DNA of 64,000 bases from CBDFLT01 sp965249225 (GTDB taxonomy: Bacteria; Chloroflexota; Dehalococcoidia; Lucifugimonadales; G963668185), in contig CBDFLT010000009.1 in NCBI GenBank assembly GCA_965249225.1, forward strand, positions 496,001-560,000. The letters run 5' to 3'. Positions 41,839-50,927 of this stretch are shown one piece after another (the first letter of the stretch is position 1; each line of letters starts with the position of its first letter). Made by a program: the position numbers and the translations under genes. The notes under the pieces were generated by a model. It was not told the origin of the DNA, ran no database searches, and was given only the letters and a program-made list of their open reading frames with translations.

Positions 41839-41878
41839 GGGGCCAGGGACGTGTGCTTCAACATCCCTGGCCTCTTTT
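41839..41878 (+). terminator. Intrinsic terminator after the ArsC/Spx-like gene
   Basis: GGGGCCAGGGA / TCCCTGGCCTC, an 11-bp stem with a 14-nt loop, followed by TTTT. It lies between convergent genes. Confidence 0.8.
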
Positions 41879-41983
41879 CCGCTCTGGGGTTGCGGGCTTC
41901 CCACTATGCTATGTCCCCAAGACACGAGGAAAGCCGGCAGCTGGAGCGATACTAAATGCGCCCGCGGGGAAGGAGGTGAATAT

Positions 41984-42568
41984 CTACGCGGGCACCTGAG
42001 CTTCTGCCTCTACGCCTAGCGCGTCAATGCCTTTCCGCACCTGGGCCAACACGTCTGCGAGCTGTTCTTCCAGATGGAACAGCACTTCGCGAGCGTACTG
42101 GTCCGCGCCTTCTCGCCGGCTTCGCGCTGCGGACTCCGCTTCGTCGATAATACGGTAGGCCCGTTGCTGGGCTTCCTGGGTTATCTGCTGCGCCTCCTGG
42201 AGCGCCTGCTCGTTAACCTCCTGCGCCCTGAGTTCCGAGACCTTGACGACCTCGGTCTCGTCTACCCTGGCCTCATGCTCCCTGTGCGCGGAGGAGGTGA
42301 TGTCCGCCGATTCACGTTCGGCGTTCTCCTTGATCCTCTGGGCCTCCAGGTACACCTGGTTGATGATGCTTTCCTTCTGCTTGAGAATCTCCTTGGCCTC
42401 CTGAACGTCGGCAGGGACGGAGTTGCGAAGCTGCTCCCCCATGGCGCTCAGGCGCCCGACATCCACCAGGACTTTTCCTCTTAGCCCGGGCACGCGGGTC
42501 CCAGAACTTGCCAAGGTATCCATTTCCTCGATGATGTGTGTGATCTCGATGACGGTTCCCCCTTTCAC
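41984..42568 (-). CDS. Coiled-coil protein (DivIVA/ATPase subunit-like), function unknown
   Basis: A 194-residue protein, mostly one long amphipathic helix rich in Glu, Gln and Arg (EILKQKESIINQVYLEAQRI, QALQEAQQITQEAQQRAY). It resembles the DivIVA-like or V-ATPase subunit-like proteins found near coaD in several Chloroflexota and actinobacteria. The N-terminal 40 residues (ITHIIEEMDTLASSGTRVPG) look globular. The start is GTG 42568 in the present frame; family N-termini begin near the Ile-Glu-Ile that follows, so the exact start is uncertain. It is in an operon with coaD. Confidence 0.75.
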   Translation of the reverse strand: MKGGTVIEITHIIEEMDTLASSGTRVPGLRGKVLVDVGRLSAMGEQLRNSVPADVQEAKEILKQKESIINQVYLEAQRIKENAERESADITSSAHREHEARVDETEVVKVSELRAQEVNEQALQEAQQITQEAQQRAYRIIDEAESAARSRREGADQYAREVLFHLEEQLADVLAQVRKGIDALGVEAEAQVPA

Positions 42569-42581
42569 ATGCTTGCGCCTG

Positions 42582-43064
42582 TTAGCGCGGCTTCATTCTC
42601 GCAGAAAGCGCGGAGGCGACGTGCTCTGGCACTAGGCCATGCACATCGGCCCCCAGTTGAACCACTTCCTTAATTCTGCTCGAGTTAACGAACTGATACT
42701 CTAGGGCGCTCATCATACAGACCACGTCGACATCGCTTGCGAGGGTCCGCCACATGTGCGCCATTTCGAACTCGGTTTCGAAGTCCAGTCCCGCCCGCAG
42801 CCCTCTCACGACGAACCCCGCCTCCACATGGCGGGCAAAGGAGACCACAAGCCCGCTGAAAGAAGCCACCTCGACGTTTGGCAGGTGGGCGACCGACTTC
42901 CTGAACAGATCGACCCGCTCCTCGGTAGCGAACAACAGCTCCTTGGGAGGGGCCTCGTACACGCCCACTACCAGACTGTCAAAAACTTGCGATGCCCGGT
43001 TTGTTATGTCCACATGGCCATTGTGCACCGGATCAAAGCTCCCTGGATACACCGCTCTAGTCAT
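42582..43064 (-). CDS. coaD: Phosphopantetheine adenylyltransferase
   Basis: A 160-residue CoaD that transfers AMP to 4'-phosphopantetheine, the fourth step of coenzyme A synthesis. YPGSFDPVHNGHVDI holds the T/H-x-G-H nucleotidyltransferase motif, and FVVRGLRAGLDFETEFEMAH and the C-terminal YQFVNSSRIKEV are diagnostic. ATG 43064 overlaps the rsmD stop by 8 bp (ATGACTAG), so translation is coupled. Confidence 0.96.
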   Translation of the reverse strand: MTRAVYPGSFDPVHNGHVDITNRASQVFDSLVVGVYEAPPKELLFATEERVDLFRKSVAHLPNVEVASFSGLVVSFARHVEAGFVVRGLRAGLDFETEFEMAHMWRTLASDVDVVCMMSALEYQFVNSSRIKEVVQLGADVHGLVPEHVASALSARMKPR

Positions 43065-43620
43065 CGACCGGTTCAACTCTGTAAATTGTGATCGAAGTAT
43101 CTCCGTAGCGCCTGCGGGTGTCCTCGACCAACCCTCCGTACCGGGTCGCCAAACTGGTCCGAGACGAGTGCTCCACCACCACCTCTCCTTCCGCCTCTGT
43201 TAAGCCGCTCGCCGCTATCCCATCCATGAGCGCGTCCCAGTCCTCCAGGTCATACGGAGGATCGACGAACACCAGGTCGTACACCCCCGAGAGGGAGACG
43301 AGGGCCCTTTCGACCCTCATCCTGTACACCCGCCCCCGCTCGTCCATCGAGAGCCCTGACAGGCCCTCCCGAATGCTCTTAGCCCTGAGGGCGTCCACTT
43401 CCACGAAGTCGGCCTGTTCCGCCCCCCTGCTGAGAGCCTCGATACCCATCACCCCGGTACCAGCGAACAGGTCCAGCACTCGAGCACCGTGCACGACATC
43501 GCGTCCCAGTATCGAGAAGACCGCACCTCTCACCTTCTCAGTGGTGGGTCTGAGGCCGGTTCCGCCGGGCGACCGAAGCCTTCTGCCTCTATGTGTACCA
43601 CCCGTGATCCGTACATTCAT
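43057..43620 (-). CDS. rsmD: 16S rRNA (guanine966-N2)-methyltransferase RsmD
   Basis: A 187-residue SAM-dependent methyltransferase of 16S rRNA. N-terminal RITGGTHRGRRLRSP, PTTEKVRGAVFSIL, the SAM loop VLDLFAGTGVMGIEALSRGA, and the catalytic LVFVDPPYDLEDW (DPPY) are all present. The ATG at 43620 begins the family N-terminus; the frame to 43689 is not conserved. rsmD-coaD is a common bacterial pair. Confidence 0.94.
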   Translation of the reverse strand: MNVRITGGTHRGRRLRSPGGTGLRPTTEKVRGAVFSILGRDVVHGARVLDLFAGTGVMGIEALSRGAEQADFVEVDALRAKSIREGLSGLSMDERGRVYRMRVERALVSLSGVYDLVFVDPPYDLEDWDALMDGIAASGLTEAEGEVVVEHSSRTSLATRYGGLVEDTRRRYGDTSITIYRVEPVDD

Positions 43621-43774
43621 GCCATGATAGGGAGCTCTTGTCACGGCGACACCCACGCCGCCGCGAAGAGCCTGTTCACAAGAAAACATGCTAGCAACGT
43701 CCGATGACGCATTAAAGCAGAAATCTGTACAGTTTTTGAGAAAAGTATAAAAGCCAGGGCCCCAACCTTGAGGA

Positions 43775-43804
43775 TTTACAACCCCGCGCGTTATGGGTTA
43801 AAAT
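43775..43804 (+). promoter_or_regulatory. Sigma70-type promoter for greA
   Basis: TTTACA (43775-43780), 18-bp spacer, TAAAAT (43799-43804). Predicted transcription start near 43811. Confidence 0.65.
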
Positions 43805-43815
43805 ATGAGGACGGG

Positions 43816-43858
43816 CTGAGAAGCGAACCGAAGGAAACGGACGTTTCTCAGTCTTTTT
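43816..43858 (+). terminator. Attenuator-like terminator hairpin in the greA leader
   Basis: CTGAGAAGCG (43816-43825) pairs with CGTTTCTCAG (43842-43851), 10 bp with one G-U, 16-nt loop, followed by TCTTTTT. It begins about 5 nt after the predicted transcript start and ends 18 bp before the greA GTG, so it must be passed for greA expression. Confidence 0.65.
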
Positions 43859-43876
43859 GGTTTTGGGAGAGTAGAA

Positions 43877-44350
43877 GTGGCCACCCGTCAGTCCTACCTC
43901 ACAAAAGAAGGCCGCAAGGGCCTGGAAGAAGAGCTTCAACACCTCCGCTCGGTCCGTCGACAGGAGGTAGCCGCTCGAATACACGAGGCCAGCCAGTCTG
44001 GGGGAGGCACGGTCGACAACGCCGAGTACGACGAGGCCAAGAACGAGCAGGCTTTCGTGGAAGGCCGCATTAGGGACATAGAGAACATCCTCGCCACCGC
44101 CGTGGTCGCTCCCAGTCACCAAAAGACCGGGGGAAAGGTGGAGATCGGCGCTTCGGTCACCGTCGTGACGGATGGGGGCGCCAAGCAGCACTACACCGTT
44201 GTGGGAAGCGCCGAAGCCAACCCCCTCAAAGGCAAGATCTCCAACGAGTCCCCTGTAGGACAGGCGCTCCTGGGCCATAAGGTCAAAGACAAGGTGAAGG
44301 TAAAAACCCCCTCGGGCGTGGTAACTCTGACCATCTCCAAGATCAAGTAA
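43877..44350 (+). CDS. greA: Transcription elongation factor GreA
   Basis: A 157-residue GreA that rescues backtracked RNA polymerase by stimulating transcript cleavage. The coiled-coil N-terminus (LTKEGRKGLEEELQHLRSVR) has the acidic tip DNAEYDEAKNEQ with the catalytic Asp and Glu, and the C-terminal FKBP-like domain ends NPLKGKISNESPVGQALLGH. GTG 43877 follows GGGAG. lysS follows by 22 bp. Confidence 0.96.
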   Translation: MATRQSYLTKEGRKGLEEELQHLRSVRRQEVAARIHEASQSGGGTVDNAEYDEAKNEQAFVEGRIRDIENILATAVVAPSHQKTGGKVEIGASVTVVTDGGAKQHYTVVGSAEANPLKGKISNESPVGQALLGHKVKDKVKVKTPSGVVTLTISKIK

Positions 44351-44372
44351 CGCCCTGTCGCGGGAGAGCTCC

Positions 44373-45860
44373 ATGACCACTCAGGGAGACAACCAACAGG
44401 TCAGGGTGCGCCTGGAAAAACTCGCGAGGCTCCGGGCCAAGGGCATCGAGCCTTATCCTCACAGGTTCGACCGGACTCATACCACTCGAGAGGCCATCTC
44501 CTTCTTCGAGCCCCAAGAGAAAGGCCTGGGAGAGGACGGTCTCACAGACTCCGTCTCTCTGGCCGGACGCATCGTGCGCTTCCGCGGCATGGGCAAGGCG
44601 ACCTTCCTCGACCTGCAGGATGGCGAGGGGCGAGTCCAGGTCCTGTTTCGCCAAAACACGCTGGCCGACTCCTACGAAGTGCTAAGCGACCTAGATCTGG
44701 GAGACTGGCTAGGAGTCGAGGGGCCGCTGTTCCGCACAAAGACGGGCGAGATAACCATAGAGGGCCTGAAATTCACCTTGCTCTGCAAGTCCCTTCGACC
44801 GCTGCCGGAGAAATGGCATGGCCTCTCCGACGTCGAGATCCGCTACAGGCAGCGGTACCTGGACCTCATCGCTAACGAGGATGCGATGCGCGTCGCGCTG
44901 CTCCGCAGCCGCGTCACTGCGGCCATGCGGCGATTCCTCGAAGACAGGGGCTTCCTCGAGGTGGAGACGCCTATCCTGGTGCCGGTGGCCGCGGGCGCCA
45001 TGGCCAACCCCTTCGTCACTCACCACAACGCACTGGACCGCGACCTCTACTTGCGCATTGCCACCGAGCTATACCTGAAGAGGCTCATCGTAGGCGGGCT
45101 GGAAAAGGTGTATGAGATCGGGAGGGTGTTCCGGAACGAGGGCCTGGACTACTACCACAACCCCGAGTACACGATGATGGAGAGCTATGAGGCCTACTCC
45201 GACTACACCGACGTCATGCGAATGGTGGAGGAGATGGTTAACACAATCGCCCAGGAGGTGATCGGGGCCTCCACCGTCCAGCACGACGGTGATGACATCG
45301 ACTTTACACCTCCATGGCCCAGACTCAGCCTCCGCGACGAGATCATCCAGCGCACGGGCATCGACTTCCTGGAGTGCCGCGACATCGAGTCACTGGGGAA
45401 AGCGATGGAAGGGGCCGGATTTGAGGCCGGGGAGCAGACGAGCTGGGGTGGCCTGCTGGACAAGCTCGTGTCCTCGGCCGTGGAGCCGCACCTGGTACAG
45501 CCCACCTTCCTTGTAGACTATCCCGTGGAGATGTCGCCTCTGGCGAAGAAGAAGCGGGACGATCCGAGGCTCGTCGAGCGGTTCGAGGGCTTCGCCGCCG
45601 GTATGGAGATATGCAACGCCTTCACCGAGCTAAACGATCCCGTCGACCAGCGACAGCGGTTCGAGCACCAGGAGGCTCTGAGGCTTAAGTTCAAGGACGA
45701 GGAGATGGACAGGCTGGACGAGGACTTCCTGGTGGCCATCGAGCACGGCATGCCGCCGACGGGGGGCCTGGGCATGGGCGTCGACCGGCTGGTTATGCTG
45801 CTGACGGGTCAGCGCACCATCCGAGAAGTGGTGCTGTTCCCACAGATGCGCAGCAGGTAG
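44373..45860 (+). CDS. lysS: Lysine--tRNA ligase, class II
   Basis: A 495-residue LysRS. The N-terminal OB anticodon-binding domain (VSLAGRIVRFRGMGKATFLD) is followed by the class II core: motif 1 (AMRRFLEDRGFLEVETPILV), motif 2 (YEIGRVFRNEGLDYYHNPEY) and motif 3 (GGLGMGVDRLVMLLTGQRTI). ATG 44373. In an operon with greA. Confidence 0.97.
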   Translation: MTTQGDNQQVRVRLEKLARLRAKGIEPYPHRFDRTHTTREAISFFEPQEKGLGEDGLTDSVSLAGRIVRFRGMGKATFLDLQDGEGRVQVLFRQNTLADSYEVLSDLDLGDWLGVEGPLFRTKTGEITIEGLKFTLLCKSLRPLPEKWHGLSDVEIRYRQRYLDLIANEDAMRVALLRSRVTAAMRRFLEDRGFLEVETPILVPVAAGAMANPFVTHHNALDRDLYLRIATELYLKRLIVGGLEKVYEIGRVFRNEGLDYYHNPEYTMMESYEAYSDYTDVMRMVEEMVNTIAQEVIGASTVQHDGDDIDFTPPWPRLSLRDEIIQRTGIDFLECRDIESLGKAMEGAGFEAGEQTSWGGLLDKLVSSAVEPHLVQPTFLVDYPVEMSPLAKKKRDDPRLVERFEGFAAGMEICNAFTELNDPVDQRQRFEHQEALRLKFKDEEMDRLDEDFLVAIEHGMPPTGGLGMGVDRLVMLLTGQRTIREVVLFPQMRSR

Positions 45861-45898
45861 AGCCACGCGCCTGGACACTGATCAGCGCCCGTTCTAAA

Positions 45899-46621
45899 CT
45901 ACTCTACCTTCTCCCCGACATGGATGGCGACGGCGCCGAGGGCCAGCTTCCGATACGCGACGTTAACAAGTCCGGCCTGCTCCATGAGAGCCGCCAGTCC
46001 GGCCGCGTTGTGGAACACCTGCACAGACTCGGGCAGGTAAGTGTACGCCTCACGGTTTCCGGCCAGCAGGGCTCCCACCCAGGGCGTCACGTAGCGAAAA
46101 ACCAACGGGAAAAGCCACCTTAGAGGCCCTCTGCCTTCCATCGGGACGATCTCCACGACGACCACCCGGCCACCCGGCCTGACCACGCGGGCCATCTCGG
46201 ACAGCGCCAGGGGCATGTCGATGAAGTTCCGTACGCCGAAGCCCACGGTGGCGCAGATGAACCGGCCGTCCGCAAAGGGCAGTTCGTGGGCGTCGCCGGA
46301 CACGAAGCTAACCCTCCCCTCAAGATCACGCCTCCGGGCCTTGCGTCTGGCCATCGAGAGCATCTCGTCGGTAAAGTCCAGGCCGACCACGTCTGAGACG
46401 GACGGGTTGCGGGTGAGGTCGAAGGCGAGGTCGCCCGTCCCCGTGGCCACGTCCAGCGCAGGTCCCGAAAGGCGCCCGATCGCCGTCTCGGCGGCCATGC
46501 GGCGCCACGCGTGGTGCCGTCCGCCCGACATCACCGTGTTGAGCAGGTCGTAGCGTCGGGAAATACGCGCGAACATGCGGGCTACGTACCGGGCCCGCTC
46601 ATGTCCTCGTAGATGAGCCAC
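45899..46621 (-). CDS. UbiE/MenG-type methyltransferase
   Basis: A 240-residue SAM-dependent C-methyltransferase of the UbiE/COQ5 family, which methylates demethylmenaquinone or the ubiquinone precursor. Typical landmarks are FARISRRYDLLNTVMSGGRH, the SAM loop LDVATGTGDLAFDL, VGLDFTDEMLSMARRK, and VGFGVRNFIDMPLALSEMAR. GTG 46621 gives the family N-terminus; the frame runs to 46732. Menaquinone is more likely in this type of organism, but that is inference. Confidence 0.9.
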   Translation of the reverse strand: MAHLRGHERARYVARMFARISRRYDLLNTVMSGGRHHAWRRMAAETAIGRLSGPALDVATGTGDLAFDLTRNPSVSDVVGLDFTDEMLSMARRKARRRDLEGRVSFVSGDAHELPFADGRFICATVGFGVRNFIDMPLALSEMARVVRPGGRVVVVEIVPMEGRGPLRWLFPLVFRYVTPWVGALLAGNREAYTYLPESVQVFHNAAGLAALMEQAGLVNVAYRKLALGAVAIHVGEKVE

Positions 46622-46765
46622 GGTGTGTCCTACATCAGGGCTAGCTGCTGTCTTAATTCGCCTGGTCGCCTGGACGGAGGGGCACCCCACCCCAGGGGAT
46701 TTTTCCCACCACCAGGCCTCAACCGGGTCCACCGTCGTCTGGACCGTGCAGGACCGCGTCCTGCC

Positions 46766-48328
46766 TTAGCCGCGCAGCTCTCTGATGGCCCTGGGCATCT
46801 CAGGTAGCAGGTCGCTGGCGACCATGCCGGTATCTCCGACCTCGCCTCTCACACGCTCGGCCGCCGCGCCGTGGAGGTAAACCCCCAGGGCGGCCGCATC
46901 CTCCAGCGGCATGCCCTGCGATAGGAGTCCCGCGATGGCCCCGGCTAACACATCGCCCGTTCCGGCCGAGGCCAGACCGGGGTTGGCGAAGGGACTCACC
47001 TTCGCCCTCCCATCGGGGTACGCGACCACGGTGTAAGCGCCCTTGAGCACCGTTATCTTGTTCCAGTTACCCGCCCACCTCGTAGCCGTTCCGATGCGGT
47101 CGGCCTGGATCTCATCGACGGAATGCCCGGTCAGGCGGGACATCTCGCCGGGGTGAGGCGTCAGGACGGCCGGACCCGCAATTTTCTCCCACCACTTGTT
47201 GCCGGGGGAGCCGGACGACGCAAGGAGGTTGAGTCCGTCGGCGTCCACAACCGTCGGCGGCAGCGGCTCGCCCGACAGCAGAAGCTCGTGGAGCACCTCC
47301 GCCGTTTCAGGCGCCTGGCCCAGCCCGCAGCCCACCAACAGGGCGTTATACTGATCCAGGCTCTGCAGTACAAGCCGGGCCGCATCAGGTGATACGGCCC
47401 CGGGCGAGGATTCGGGCAGCGGCAGGTAGGTCGGCTCGGCCACTATACCGGCGACGGAAGCCCTCAGGCTCTCGGATATCGCAACCGTGACTAGCCCCGC
47501 GCCGACACGTGTGGCGGCGGCGGCGGCAAGGGATGCGGCTCCCACGAAGTTACGCGACCCCACCACCATCATGACACTGCCAAACGTACCCTTGTGAGCC
47601 GTAGAAGGCCGGCGCGGTAGGATGCCTCGTGCCCACCGGCGGGTCATCATCCCCAGGGCCACGTCGCCATCAAGCCCCTGGGGGATTCCGATATCAGCCA
47701 CCTCCAGTTCCCCGATCGACTCTGAGCCCGGGTGGTGGAATAACCCCACCTTCGGATGTCCCAGGGTCACGGTGAGGTCGGCCGCAAGGCACGCCGGATC
47801 GACGGCGCCGGTATCGGAGTCCAGGCCGCTGGGCAGGTCCAGCGCCAGCACGCGTAGGCCCTCGCGCCTGGCCTTCGCCTCCGCGACCTCTTGCAGCACC
47901 GACTTCAGTGGGCCCTCTATGGTGCGCGAGCGGCCGGTGCCGAGCACCGCGTCAACCACCATGCTGGCCGACGAGAGCAACTCACGCAGCCGGCCAAGCC
48001 CGTCATCGTCCGACAAACGCTGAACGGATACTCCACCGCCAACCGCATCGTCCAGTTTGGGGTCAGGTTGCCTGCGGTCTCCACAAAGGTACGCGGTGAT
48101 GTCGGCTCCCGCCTCGTGGAGGTGCCTGGCCATCACCAGGCCATCGCCGCCGTTGTTGCCCGATCCGATGAGGGCGACCACGGGAACGCCCGACAGATGC
48201 CCCAGGTGGTGCTCCACCCGTCTGGCCACCGCGAATCCAGCTTGCTCCATCAGCGCGTCGGTGGACACGCCGGCCGCCTCCGAGCGCCCCTCGATCTCGC
48301 GCATTTGGTCAGAGGTGACTATCTTCAT
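46766..48328 (-). CDS. nnr: Bifunctional NAD(P)H-hydrate epimerase / ADP-dependent dehydratase
   Basis: A 520-residue fusion that repairs hydrated NAD(P)H. The N-terminal YjeF_N epimerase part (ALIGSGNNGGDGLVMARHLH) is followed from about residue 220 by the ribokinase-like dehydratase part, with GSVMMVVGSRNFVGAASLAA, LTPHPGEMSRLTG and GTGDVLAGAIAGLL. This fusion is common. acpS lies upstream on the same strand, as in many bacteria. Confidence 0.95.
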   Translation of the reverse strand: MKIVTSDQMREIEGRSEAAGVSTDALMEQAGFAVARRVEHHLGHLSGVPVVALIGSGNNGGDGLVMARHLHEAGADITAYLCGDRRQPDPKLDDAVGGGVSVQRLSDDDGLGRLRELLSSASMVVDAVLGTGRSRTIEGPLKSVLQEVAEAKARREGLRVLALDLPSGLDSDTGAVDPACLAADLTVTLGHPKVGLFHHPGSESIGELEVADIGIPQGLDGDVALGMMTRRWARGILPRRPSTAHKGTFGSVMMVVGSRNFVGAASLAAAAATRVGAGLVTVAISESLRASVAGIVAEPTYLPLPESSPGAVSPDAARLVLQSLDQYNALLVGCGLGQAPETAEVLHELLLSGEPLPPTVVDADGLNLLASSGSPGNKWWEKIAGPAVLTPHPGEMSRLTGHSVDEIQADRIGTATRWAGNWNKITVLKGAYTVVAYPDGRAKVSPFANPGLASAGTGDVLAGAIAGLLSQGMPLEDAAALGVYLHGAAAERVRGEVGDTGMVASDLLPEMPRAIRELRG

Positions 48329-48385
48329 GAGCCCATTCCGAAAACTATCCCGGTCCCACCGACCAAGCCACGGTCAGGGCACGGC

Positions 48386-48762
48386 TTAAGCATTGGATGT
48401 CCTGCTTTCGCCCACGACGAACGCCACGGCGTATTGCTCCGAGTGGGATAAGGAAACCGCCAGATGCTTTATCCCATCTGGGTCGCCAGGGCGGAGGCGG
48501 CACCGTGCAACTCTATCGTGGGGGCGCGTCCGCTCCGTCTCACGACCTCGATGTCCCGCCATCTGACTCCTCGGATGCCGGTGCCCAGGGCTTTCATCAC
48601 CGCCTCCTTGGCGGCGAACCGGCTCGCAAGCTGAGGCGCACGTCCTCGACTGTACTCGATCTCTCCGTCTGTATAGATTCGATTGAGAAAACGCTGGCCA
48701 TATCTCTCCGCCACGCGTCCCACCCGGGGGATTTCCACGATGTCCACGCCGGTGACCAGCAT
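48386..48762 (-). pseudogene. acpS: Holo-[acyl-carrier-protein] synthase, frameshifted
   Basis: AcpS attaches the phosphopantetheine arm to ACP. The N-terminal frame (48762 to 48469) gives VTGVDIVEIPRVGRVAERYG, FAAKEAVMKALGTG, then stops at ALATQMG. Right after, the -1 frame continues as GIKHLAVSLSHSEQYAVAFV, the normal C-terminus with its SHS and YAVA motifs, to a TAA at 48386-48388. One missing G in the run at 48473-48475 (GGG instead of GGGG) explains it. The gene is usually essential, so either a sequencing error or another 4'-phosphopantetheinyl transferase must be considered. No slippery heptamer is seen. Confidence 0.85.
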
Positions 48763-48828
48763 CTCACCCTTTCAGGTTCAGAACGCCGCTATTATAGTGG
48801 CCGCGAGAGCGAAATTGAAAGCGCACTT

Positions 48829-48856
48829 TTGTTCGGGGACACTCGCCCGGTATAAT
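48829..48856 (+). promoter_or_regulatory. Sigma70-type promoter for folD
   Basis: TTGTTC (48829-48834), 16-bp spacer, TATAAT (48851-48856). The folD TTG is 36 bp downstream of the -10 box. Confidence 0.65.
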
Positions 48857-48891
48857 CCGGTTGCCACCGCACTGCAAAGGAGTGTGACCGG

Positions 48892-49791
48892 TTGACAGCG
48901 AAGATACTAGACGGCGCTCACATCGCCAAGGAGGTCAGGGACGAGGTAGCCGAGGGCGTCAGTGAGATGAAGGAGAAACACGGCGTCGTGCCGGGCCTGG
49001 CCGTGTTTCTAGTCGGAGACGACCCGGCCTCCGCCGTTTACGTCCGAAACAAACAGCGGGCCGCGACGGAAGCCGGCATGTTCGCCGAGGACATCAGGCT
49101 GCCCGCCGACACGACCCAGGACAAACTCCTGGGACTGCTGGAGGGACCGAACCGCGACGGCCGATTTCACGGGATCCTGGTCCAGCTCCCACTGCCGGAC
49201 CACATCGATGAGGACACCATAACAGAGGCAATCGACCCGGACAAAGACGTCGACGGCCTACATCCCATCAACACGGGACTCCTGATGGCCGGCAGGCCCC
49301 GGTTCGTACCGGCGACGCCGGCGGGGATTCAGCAGCTGCTCCTGCGCAGCGGCTTCGACCCCGAGGGCAAGCACGTGGTGGTCTGCGGCCGCAGCCAAAT
49401 CGTCGGCAAGCCCATATCCACCCTCCTGATGCAGCGTCAGAAGGGCGCAAACGCCACCGTCACCGTGTGCCACACCAGGACCAGGGACCTGCCCGCCATC
49501 ATCGGGCAGGCGGACATCCTCATCGCCGCAATGGGCCGCGCTCGCTTCATCACTGGCGACATGGTCAAAGAGGACGTGGTGGTGATCGACGTGGGAGTAA
49601 ACAGGGTGGACGACCCGCAGGCCAAGCGGGGATACCGGCTGGTGGGCGACGTGGACTTCGAATCGGTGTCCGAGAAGGCGGCGGCCATAACGCCAGTGCC
49701 GGGCGGCGTCGGCCCCATGACCATCGCAATGCTGCTCCACAACACGCTGAAGGCCGCCCGCCTGAGCATTCATCCGGACTCGACGGATTAG
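48892..49791 (+). CDS. folD: Methylenetetrahydrofolate dehydrogenase / cyclohydrolase FolD
   Basis: A 299-residue bifunctional enzyme of one-carbon metabolism. Motifs: VGDDPASAVYVRNKQRAATE with the catalytic Lys, GILVQLPLPDHID, PATPAGIQQLL, the cofactor segment VVVCGRSQIVGKPIS, and ITPVPGGVGPMTIAMLL. TTG 48892 follows AAAGGAG. Length is normal. Confidence 0.97.
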   Translation: MTAKILDGAHIAKEVRDEVAEGVSEMKEKHGVVPGLAVFLVGDDPASAVYVRNKQRAATEAGMFAEDIRLPADTTQDKLLGLLEGPNRDGRFHGILVQLPLPDHIDEDTITEAIDPDKDVDGLHPINTGLLMAGRPRFVPATPAGIQQLLLRSGFDPEGKHVVVCGRSQIVGKPISTLLMQRQKGANATVTVCHTRTRDLPAIIGQADILIAAMGRARFITGDMVKEDVVVIDVGVNRVDDPQAKRGYRLVGDVDFESVSEKAAAITPVPGGVGPMTIAMLLHNTLKAARLSIHPDSTD

Positions 49792-49865
49792 GGTAATCGC
49801 CCTCTTTTGTCGAGCGAGTGTGATCCTCATACCCTGACGACCGGGCGGAACCGTCATCACGGATT

Positions 49866-50909
49866 ATGAAGACGAGCGATTTCGACTACCCCCTGCCCAA
49901 AGACCTCATCGCCCAGACCCCGATGGAGCCACGAGACCACTCGCGGCTGATGGTGGTATCTCGGAAGGACGGGTCGGTCCACCACCGCCTGTTCTACGAC
50001 CTGCCCGAGTACCTTCGCTCCGGCGACGTGCTGGTCCACAACGACAGCAGGGTTATGCCGGCCAGGCTAAAGGGCAGACGGACCGACACGGGAGGCCGGG
50101 TGGAGCTGCTGCTTTTACACCGCTTAGAAGACCGGCAGGCGCCTGGAACGTGGCGTGCGCTGGTCAAGCCGGGACATCGCCTGCGTCCGGGGGCCGAGTT
50201 CGAGATACCGGGGGGCAACGGCGGAGTTCGAGGTAAGGTGCTATCCGTCGAGCCCAACGGAGACCGGACCGTCAGGCTGGAGGGCGAGGAGCGGTTGCGC
50301 TCCCTGGGCACGATGCCCCTTCCGCCGTATATTCACGAGCCCCTTCAGGACCCGGAGCGGTACCAGACAGTCTACGCCCGTGTCGAGGGCAGCGTGGCCG
50401 CGCCTACGGCTGGGCTACACTTCACCCCCGAGCTCCTGGGCCGCGTCCGCGGCATGGGGGTTCAGACGGTCTTCGTGACGCTGCACGTGGGGTGGGGCTC
50501 GTTCCGTCCGGTCAAGACCGAGGACATCTCCACCCACGACCTGCACTCGGAGTACTGGGAGCTGTCGCAGGAGGCCGCCGACGCGGTGAACGCCGCCAGG
50601 CGCGAGGGCAGGCGCGTCATCTCCGTCGGCACGACGGCGGTGCGCCTGCTGGAGCAGGCCGCCTCGCTGGGCCGAGAGTCCGATGGAGAGTTGCGCGCCG
50701 GTTCGGGGTGGGCCGACCTTTTCATCACGCCGGGATACCGGTTTCGGGTCGTGGACACGCTGGTGACCAACTTTCACCTGCCGCGGTCAACGCTGCTGAT
50801 GCTCACCTGCGCCTTCGCCGGTCGAGAGCTGGTCCTGCGGGCGTACCGTGAGGCGGCTGAGCGGCGCTACCGCTTCTACAGCTTCGGTGACGCAATGCTG
50901 ATACTGTAG
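49866..50909 (+). CDS. queA: tRNA preQ1(34) S-adenosylmethionine ribosyltransferase-isomerase
   Basis: A 347-residue QueA that adds the epoxycyclopentanediol of queuosine to tRNA, using SAM as ribosyl donor. DFDYPLPKDLIAQTPMEPRD at the N-terminus, LPPYIHEPLQDPERYQTVYA, GSVAAPTAGLHFTPELL, and the C-terminal FHLPRSTLLMLTCAFAGREL are diagnostic. ATG 49866. Tgt is not in the window. Confidence 0.96.
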   Translation: MKTSDFDYPLPKDLIAQTPMEPRDHSRLMVVSRKDGSVHHRLFYDLPEYLRSGDVLVHNDSRVMPARLKGRRTDTGGRVELLLLHRLEDRQAPGTWRALVKPGHRLRPGAEFEIPGGNGGVRGKVLSVEPNGDRTVRLEGEERLRSLGTMPLPPYIHEPLQDPERYQTVYARVEGSVAAPTAGLHFTPELLGRVRGMGVQTVFVTLHVGWGSFRPVKTEDISTHDLHSEYWELSQEAADAVNAARREGRRVISVGTTAVRLLEQAASLGRESDGELRAGSGWADLFITPGYRFRVVDTLVTNFHLPRSTLLMLTCAFAGRELVLRAYREAAERRYRFYSFGDAMLIL

Positions 50910-50927
50910 GGGCCGAGACAGCGGCGT

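Noticed and set aside
48386..48480. Programmed -1 frameshift in acpS
   Set aside because: No slippery heptamer or downstream stimulator is visible; a single lost G explains it more simply.
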